Positions 6,933 through 11,159 of a stretch of DNA of 11,159 nt are shown one piece after another (positions within the stretch are counted from its first letter, which is position 1; each line of letters opens with the position of its first letter). The position numbers and the translations under genes are program-made. The DNA lies in the NCBI GenBank assembly GCA_002352635.1, contig DEIT01000068.1, positions 22,924 through 34,082 of the forward strand. The letters run 5' to 3'. Below the pieces are notes generated by a model, which saw only the letters and a program-made list of their open reading frames with translations, was not told where the DNA came from and ran no database searches. The DNA comes from Hyphomicrobiaceae bacterium UBA2767. GTDB taxonomy: Bacteria > Pseudomonadota > Alphaproteobacteria > Rhizobiales > Methyloligellaceae.

Positions 6933-7059
6933 CCCTGCATGTAACGAGCCAGGACCCTGTCTTACAAAGCCGGGGTTCGGGCTCGCCCCCCCAATTGATC
7001 TTTCGGTAGCGCCTCGCCGTTTCGGGCGGAGAATGTGTCTCAAGCGCCAATTAAACCGT
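6898..7059 (-). ncRNA. Candidate minus-strand structured RNA or 3' UTR
   Basis: This covers the right half of the proposed transcript down to the terminator at 6898-6932. Between 6985 and 6945 (minus) a 41-base element folds as CGAGCC/GGCTCG outside, then ACCC/GGGT and TGT/ACA with a 3-base loop, separated by small internal loops. A possible promoter at 7066-7094 would start RNA near 7059, giving about 160 nt. I looked for tmRNA, SRP RNA, RNase P and tRNA signatures and found none; 6S RNA has a similar size, but its long central-bubble hairpin was not evident. A TTG-initiated minus-strand reading frame of 60 codons crosses the terminator and is unlikely to be coding. If the promoter is wrong, this is simply the 3' UTR of the aminotransferase gene. 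Confidence 0.35.
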
Positions 7060-7065
7060 GACATC

Positions 7066-7094
7066 TTTATTCCAAAGGTCGCGCGTCAATTCAA
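7066..7094 (-). promoter_or_regulatory. Possible sigma-70-type promoter for the minus-strand RNA
   Basis: On the minus strand TTGAAT (7094-7089) and AATAAA (7071-7066) are separated by 17 bases, each matching four of six consensus positions. It would start RNA near 7059, about 160 bases before the terminator at 6898-6932. The match is modest and was found by eye. Confidence 0.3.
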
Positions 7095-7387
7095 CAGTCC
7101 CGATGCACTCGGCTCACTTGGGCCGGATCGCCTAAGGTGCCGTTGGGACCGCTGTTCCGCTTTGTGGTTCGCCCACTGAACCATGTTTGGGAAACTGGCT
7201 ATTACCCAATGTAATCAGCGCCTTAAACAAGTTTTTCTATAGCGGAATCTCGCTCCTCCACGCACGAATTACCCCCCTGAAATGGCAAATTTGCGCGGAT
7301 TAGACCGCCCCGCCAGCGTGTCGATTTTCAAATTGATGTGGCAGTTGTGCAACGCTTGCAAGACAACCCAAGCGGATAAAGCCGGTG

Positions 7388-8578
7388 TCAGGCAGCGCTC
7401 TGCGGCTCTCGTTCGGCCAGAAATGAATCAATCCGGTCGATTGCAGCCGAGATGTTATCGAGGCTGTTGGCACATGAAATGCGAATGAAACCCGCCCCAT
7501 AGTCTCCAAAGTCGGTACCAGCAATGGTCGCGATACCCGCATCTTCCAGAAGCGTCGACGCGAGCTTACGCTCATTCCAACCGGTACCGGTGATGTTCGG
7601 AAAGGCATAGAATGCCCCCTTGGGCACTGCGCAGCGAATGCCTTCGACTGAATTCATGCGCTCCGCGACGAATGCCCGGCGCTTGTCGAATGCCGCCACC
7701 ATTTCCGCGACACAGTCCTGGGGACCCTCAAGGGCCGCAATACCGGCCCACTGGGAAGCCGCATTCACGCAGGAATGGCAATTGACCGCCAGGCGGCGAA
7801 CATGATCGATCAACGCTTCGGGCCAGACGCCGTAACCCAGCCGCCAACCGGTCATTGCGTAGGTCTTACTCCACCCGTCGAGCAGGATGACGCGATCGCG
7901 CAAGCTCTCATAGCTAAGCAGGCTCCTGTGAGCCAAGCCGTCATAGGTCATCTGCCCGTAAATCTCGTCAGACAGGATTGCCACGTCAGGCCATGCTTCG
8001 AGGCCCTTTGCGAGCTTGTCAAATTCCTCAGCGGGCGTAACACCCCCTGTAGGGTTTGCTGGAGAATTGAGCACGATGAGACGGGTTGCCGGGGTGATCA
8101 ATTCCAGCAGATCGTCCGCGGAAAACCCAAACCCGTTTTCCTCACGGATTGACAGTGGCACTGCTGTCGCTTCGGAGTAATCGATCACGGAGCGATAGAT
8201 CGGAAATCCGGGATCGGGACAAATAATCTCCGCGCCAGGTGCTGCAAACATCAGGATCGAAAAGAACATGGTCGGTTTACCGCCGGGCATGACGACCACT
8301 TGCCCCGGATCGACCTCAACGCCGAGACGCCGGTGGATATCGGCGGCGACGGCTTCCCTTAGTGGCGGAATACCCGTGGCCGGCGTGTATCCATGATGAC
8401 CATCTCTCAACGCCTTGATCGCCGCCTCGACTATGTGCGGTGGTGTCGGGAAATCCGGCTGGCCAATGCCAAGATTGATAATGTCGCGCCCCTGCGCGGC
8501 GAGATCGGCAGCGTGGGCGAGAACGGCAAACGCATTTTCATCGCCCAGACGCTCAAGATTGTCGGCAAGTTTGATCAT
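7388..8578 (-). CDS. Class I/II PLP-dependent aminotransferase (AspAT-like)
   Basis: This 396-aa fold-type I aminotransferase is of the aspartate aminotransferase I-gamma style and cytoplasmic. The PLP lysine is K238 in DGWSKTYAMTGWRLGYG (234-250). The other family residues are present: N175 in NSPANPTGG, D204 and Y207 in SDEIYGQ, and the carboxylate-binding R366 in FIRIS. Length is normal. The N-terminal IINLGIGQPDFPTPPHI (33-49) and HGYTPATGIPPLREA (62-76) also match the family. The exact amino acid (aspartate, alanine or aromatic) cannot be told from sequence. Its ATG (8578-8576) overlaps the TGA of the upstream RND exporter as ATGA, so the two are very probably co-transcribed and translationally coupled. 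That pairing is not a standard pathway. No terminator closely follows; the nearest minus-strand one is at 6898-6932. Confidence 0.9.
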   Translation of the reverse strand: MIKLADNLERLGDENAFAVLAHAADLAAQGRDIINLGIGQPDFPTPPHIVEAAIKALRDGHHGYTPATGIPPLREAVAADIHRRLGVEVDPGQVVVMPGGKPTMFFSILMFAAPGAEIICPDPGFPIYRSVIDYSEATAVPLSIREENGFGFSADDLLELITPATRLIVLNSPANPTGGVTPAEEFDKLAKGLEAWPDVAILSDEIYGQMTYDGLAHRSLLSYESLRDRVILLDGWSKTYAMTGWRLGYGVWPEALIDHVRRLAVNCHSCVNAASQWAGIAALEGPQDCVAEMVAAFDKRRAFVAERMNSVEGIRCAVPKGAFYAFPNITGTGWNERKLASTLLEDAGIATIAGTDFGDYGAGFIRISCANSLDNISAAIDRIDSFLAEREPQSAA

Positions 8579-10896
8579 TGGTCCTTTGGAGTAGTCTGCT
8601 CAGATATTTTTGTAAGTCCGAATTTCTGAGCCGCAAGTATCACCGCGGGCAAAATCAAGAGATCACTAAGAAGTGCTGCGCCAAGCGTCGTAACGAACAG
8701 TTGCCCAAACAGACGCATGGATGGAAGGTCGGACAATATCGTGGCAGACAGTCCTGCAATCAGGACAAGCGTCGTCAGCACCAACACCGGGCCGATACGA
8801 GAAATTGTTTCGGTTACGCCATCCACAAGCAAAGGTGTCCTGCTTGTTTCCAGACGCAATCGGTTGAGGAAGTGAATGCAGTCGTCCACGGCAATGCCGA
8901 ATGCCACCGTGAGCGCGATGACACTTGCATACTCAAGGCCACCGCCAATGAGATACAGCACCGCACCGGCGGCCACGATCGGAAACAGGTTCGGCAGGAT
9001 CGACAGCAGCAGCACCTTGAACGAACGGAACGCAATGCCGATTACGAGTATGACAACAACAATGGCTGCCATCAGGCCGCGATTGAGTTGACGGATCATT
9101 TCCGAGCTTCGAAGCGCGGATACGGCGGACAACCCCGTCACGATAAAGGAGACTTCCGGGTATTTCTTACGCAGGTCCGACAGGTTCGTATCAAGCTGTT
9201 GCAGCACCGGCACTGTATCTTCCGCATCCAGATTGGGAAGCCGTCCTGTTACCAGAGCCGATGACCCATCCTTGGCCACAAACCGCTCGACAAGATGATC
9301 CGGCAAACGCTTCAGATAGTCTTCAAGCACACCGGGGCCCATCTCGCCTGCGTTTATGAGCCATTGCCGCAAGGTTTCAACCGACCAGACATTGCCAACT
9401 CCCGACTGCTCCTCGATCAGCGCATGGGCGCCCGCAAGCGCTTCGATGACGTCCTCATCAGTGACTTTCTTGCCCTTCGGCCATTCGAGCATGATGTGAA
9501 CCGGATGGGCGCCTGTGAGCTTTGCATCCAGCCGCTCGGTCGTGGCGATTGATTGCTTGGTGTCAGGCACTTGGTCGCTTAGCCGATAACGCGGCTCAAG
9601 CTGGAGATGCAGCGCGGTAAAGACAACGACGCACACCAACCCAACAACGGCCAAACCATTGTAATGGCCCTTCAACCATTCCGCGAAGTTCGTGCACAAG
9701 TTCTCAAGCCAGGAGATTGCATTGTTGCGCGAGCCTTCGGTTCGCAGAAACTCTTTCTCATCGCGAAACATCAAGACGACCAGGATCGGCAGCAAGACGA
9801 TTACCGTCACGAAAGCGAGCAATGTGGCAAGCGCCGCCGCAATACCGAAAGTCCGGATCATGACCGAGTCGGTCAGCGTGAGAGACATGAAGGCTATCGA
9901 TGTCGTGATGGAGGTCAGAACACAAGCCGGTCCAACCGTGAGAATCGCGTTCCGAGTCGCGGAAAAACGGTCATCGCCCTGCGCCAGCCTTCGGCGAATG
10001 GAGAAGACCATGTGCATGGCGTCAGTGAAAGCAATGACCATCACCAGCGGCGGGATCACGTTGATGAACGTATTCAGCTGCAGACCCGTCCATCCCAACA
10101 ATCCCATGGCCCAGAGCACGGCTACCGCCGGACACAGCGAGGTAATGAAAACCAGTTTGATCCGCCTGAAAAACGCGAAGCAGATCAACATACCAACCAG
10201 GAACCCGGAACCGTTGTAAATCAGCCTGTCGCGGCCTATGGCCTGGCGGATTTCAAGCTGCATAACTGGCGCACCGGCAAGTTGTACGCGTAGTCCGGCA
10301 GGCTCGAGGACCTCTTTTGAGATTTCCTCGATTTCGCCGATCGACTCTTTCAGACCTTTCTTGGCGACCAGGTCATGCTTCAATGACAGGATGAGCAACG
10401 TAAGCTGACTTCCGCCATCGGGTTTGGAAAGAAGCTTTCCCCCGATCAACGGGTGGTCGACGACACGCTTTGCCAGCTTCTCGAATTCCTCGCCCCTGGG
10501 AAGCTCGGTTGGCAGCAGCGGTGCGGGATAGCCCTTCTCGTCGGGGGGCTCTCGCATGGAGAAAATGGAAATGATTCCGTCGACTGTCTCCGCCAGCTGC
10601 ATATCCAGGTGCAATGAACGAACATGCTCGAGCGTATCCGGATTCATCAGATCATCGGCCTCAATCACCACCAGCACATCGAACTCGCTGGTAGGAAAGC
10701 GCTTGCTCATTTTCTGGAAGTTCTCGAATTCGACGGAATCGGAGTTAAACAGCTCCGAAAGCGTATGGTCGGTTTTCAGGTATGGAATACCGACTGCGCA
10801 AAACGCCGAAAAAAGCGCAAGCAGTGCCAGAACTTGCAACGGCCACCGGACTGCTGGGAGCCCCATTCGTTCAAGTCCGAAGCCGAGTGAATTCAT
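8575..10896 (-). CDS. RND-superfamily MMPL-type exporter
   Basis: This is an inner-membrane exporter of the MMPL/COG1033 kind, proton-driven in the family and often linked to lipids or other hydrophobic molecules. From ATG 10896 it has 773 aa, normal for the group, in two similar halves. Each half has one N-terminal helix (18-40 and 415-432), a periplasmic domain (about 41-222 and 433-605), then five helices (about 224-378 and 606-757). Matching motifs occur in helix 4 of each half: IAFTDAMHMVFSIRR (288-302) and FGIAVDDCIHFLNRL (666-680), with acidic residues D292 and D671/D672 likely in the proton relay. The frame stays open upstream to a TTG at 11010, but those 38 residues look non-conserved, so ATG 10896 is chosen although its ribosome site is weak. 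It overlaps the aminotransferase by ATGA. No periplasmic adaptor or outer-membrane partner is nearby, and the cargo is unknown. Confidence 0.87.
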   Translation of the reverse strand: MNSLGFGLERMGLPAVRWPLQVLALLALFSAFCAVGIPYLKTDHTLSELFNSDSVEFENFQKMSKRFPTSEFDVLVVIEADDLMNPDTLEHVRSLHLDMQLAETVDGIISIFSMREPPDEKGYPAPLLPTELPRGEEFEKLAKRVVDHPLIGGKLLSKPDGGSQLTLLILSLKHDLVAKKGLKESIGEIEEISKEVLEPAGLRVQLAGAPVMQLEIRQAIGRDRLIYNGSGFLVGMLICFAFFRRIKLVFITSLCPAVAVLWAMGLLGWTGLQLNTFINVIPPLVMVIAFTDAMHMVFSIRRRLAQGDDRFSATRNAILTVGPACVLTSITTSIAFMSLTLTDSVMIRTFGIAAALATLLAFVTVIVLLPILVVLMFRDEKEFLRTEGSRNNAISWLENLCTNFAEWLKGHYNGLAVVGLVCVVVFTALHLQLEPRYRLSDQVPDTKQSIATTERLDAKLTGAHPVHIMLEWPKGKKVTDEDVIEALAGAHALIEEQSGVGNVWSVETLRQWLINAGEMGPGVLEDYLKRLPDHLVERFVAKDGSSALVTGRLPNLDAEDTVPVLQQLDTNLSDLRKKYPEVSFIVTGLSAVSALRSSEMIRQLNRGLMAAIVVVILVIGIAFRSFKVLLLSILPNLFPIVAAGAVLYLIGGGLEYASVIALTVAFGIAVDDCIHFLNRLRLETSRTPLLVDGVTETISRIGPVLVLTTLVLIAGLSATILSDLPSMRLFGQLFVTTLGAALLSDLLILPAVILAAQKFGLTKISEQTTPKDQ

Positions 10897-10977
10897 GAGC
10901 AATTCATCTGATGACGCGGTAGGAGTATGCCCGCAATTTGAATAGAGAGTTTCACCCTGCGAATCGAAACCGCACTG

Positions 10978-11006
10978 TTGCGACCGGTTCACAGCGAGCG
11001 CATCAT
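10978..11006 (+). promoter_or_regulatory. Possible promoter for the FAH-family gene
   Basis: TTGCGA (10978-10983) and CATCAT (11001-11006) are 17 bases apart, each with four of six consensus bases. This would give a short leader of about 23 bases before ATG 11036. The divergent gap 10897-11035 must also hold the promoter of the minus-strand exporter, for which I see no good match. Confidence 0.3.
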
Positions 11007-11035
11007 GCAAAAAAATACGGCAAAAGGAAACCTGT

Positions 11036-11159
11036 ATGAAACTTCTGCGTTACGGCCCCCCTGGATCAGAAAAACCCGGCATGTTTGGGCCGGATGGCGA
11101 GATCAGAGATCTGTCGAATATAGTCGCTGATATCGCTGGCGACGTTCTTGGTGATGCTG
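11036..11159 (+). CDS. Fumarylacetoacetate hydrolase family protein, 5' end only
   Basis: Forty-one codons are visible before the window ends. The start MKLLRYGPPGSEKPG, then DGEIRDLS and VADIAG, is typical of the N-terminal domain of FAH-family enzymes, cytoplasmic metal-dependent hydrolases, lyases or decarboxylases such as ureidoglycolate lyase-like and 2-hydroxyhepta-2,4-diene-1,7-dioate isomerase-like proteins. The catalytic domain is outside the window, so no reaction is assigned. AAGGAAA at 11024-11030, five bases before ATG 11036, supports the start. It is divergent from the RND exporter. Confidence 0.75.
   Translation, partial: MKLLRYGPPGSEKPGMFGPDGEIRDLSNIVADIAGDVLGDA

Larger units (their letters stand above)
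6838..7387. other. 550-base stretch without a convincing protein gene
   Basis: This lies between the converging SDR (plus) and aminotransferase (minus) genes. The left part holds the minus-strand terminator and foldable element described separately. From 7100 to 7387 I see only small palindromes, such as ATTAC/GTAAT at about 7201-7215 and TGCAA/TTGCA at about 7348-7360, and neither has a T tail. Short open frames here lack ribosome sites and recognisable protein features. Confidence 0.6.

Noticed and set aside
6945..6995. tRNA-like T-arm (GGGGTTCGGG...) on the plus strand
   Set aside because: The T-loop A58 position is wrong and there is no acceptor or anticodon stem of proper length around it.
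6892..7179. Plus-strand open frame of 95 codons in the SDR-aminotransferase gap
   Set aside because: No ribosome site, no recognisable protein features, and it runs through the terminator hairpin.

Overview
The window looks like ordinary chromosome from an alphaproteobacterium, most likely Hyphomicrobiales (Rhizobiales). That reading rests on the moderately high GC, the protein style (a STAS-MlaE fusion and an alphaproteobacterial-type CheZ-like protein) and tight operons with TGATG/ATGA overlaps. No transposase, phage gene, CRISPR array, rRNA or tRNA was seen.

Left part (1-3691, minus strand). Reading leftwards there is an MFS transporter of the HcaT/MFS_1-like type, then a lipid ABC import/maintenance cassette: an MlaE-type permease with an N-terminal STAS (MlaB-like) domain, an MlaF-type ATPase, and the start of an MlaD/MCE substrate-binding protein that leaves the window at base 1. 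The three Mla genes are tightly packed and should act together at the inner membrane in phospholipid transport between the two membranes.

Middle part (3692-6837). A plus-strand CheZ-like protein carries the QDLTGQ phosphatase motif and a possible CheY-docking peptide. It converges on a minus-strand threonine/serine dehydratase so closely that one CTAG tetramer supplies both stop codons. About 300 bases separate the dehydratase from a plus-strand atypical SDR oxidoreductase whose Tyr-Lys catalytic pair is replaced. That gap holds a strong plus-strand Rho-independent terminator preceded by two further hairpins. It cannot end either flanking gene, so it points to an independent small RNA.

Right part (6838-11159). 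A 550-base stretch without a convincing protein gene contains a minus-strand terminator and a foldable domain, either an unrecognised ncRNA or a long 3' UTR of the next gene. Then come a class I aminotransferase and, upstream of it with a 4-base ATGA overlap, a large RND/MMPL exporter, both on the minus strand. Divergent from the exporter, a fumarylacetoacetate-hydrolase-family gene begins and runs off the right edge.

The most interesting material is non-coding: the candidate sRNA at about 5831-5918, with a C-rich loop complementary to the Shine-Dalgarno of the next gene, and the minus-strand terminator and structure at 6898-7059. The protein genes are mostly recognisable families with a few notable active-site or architectural deviations.
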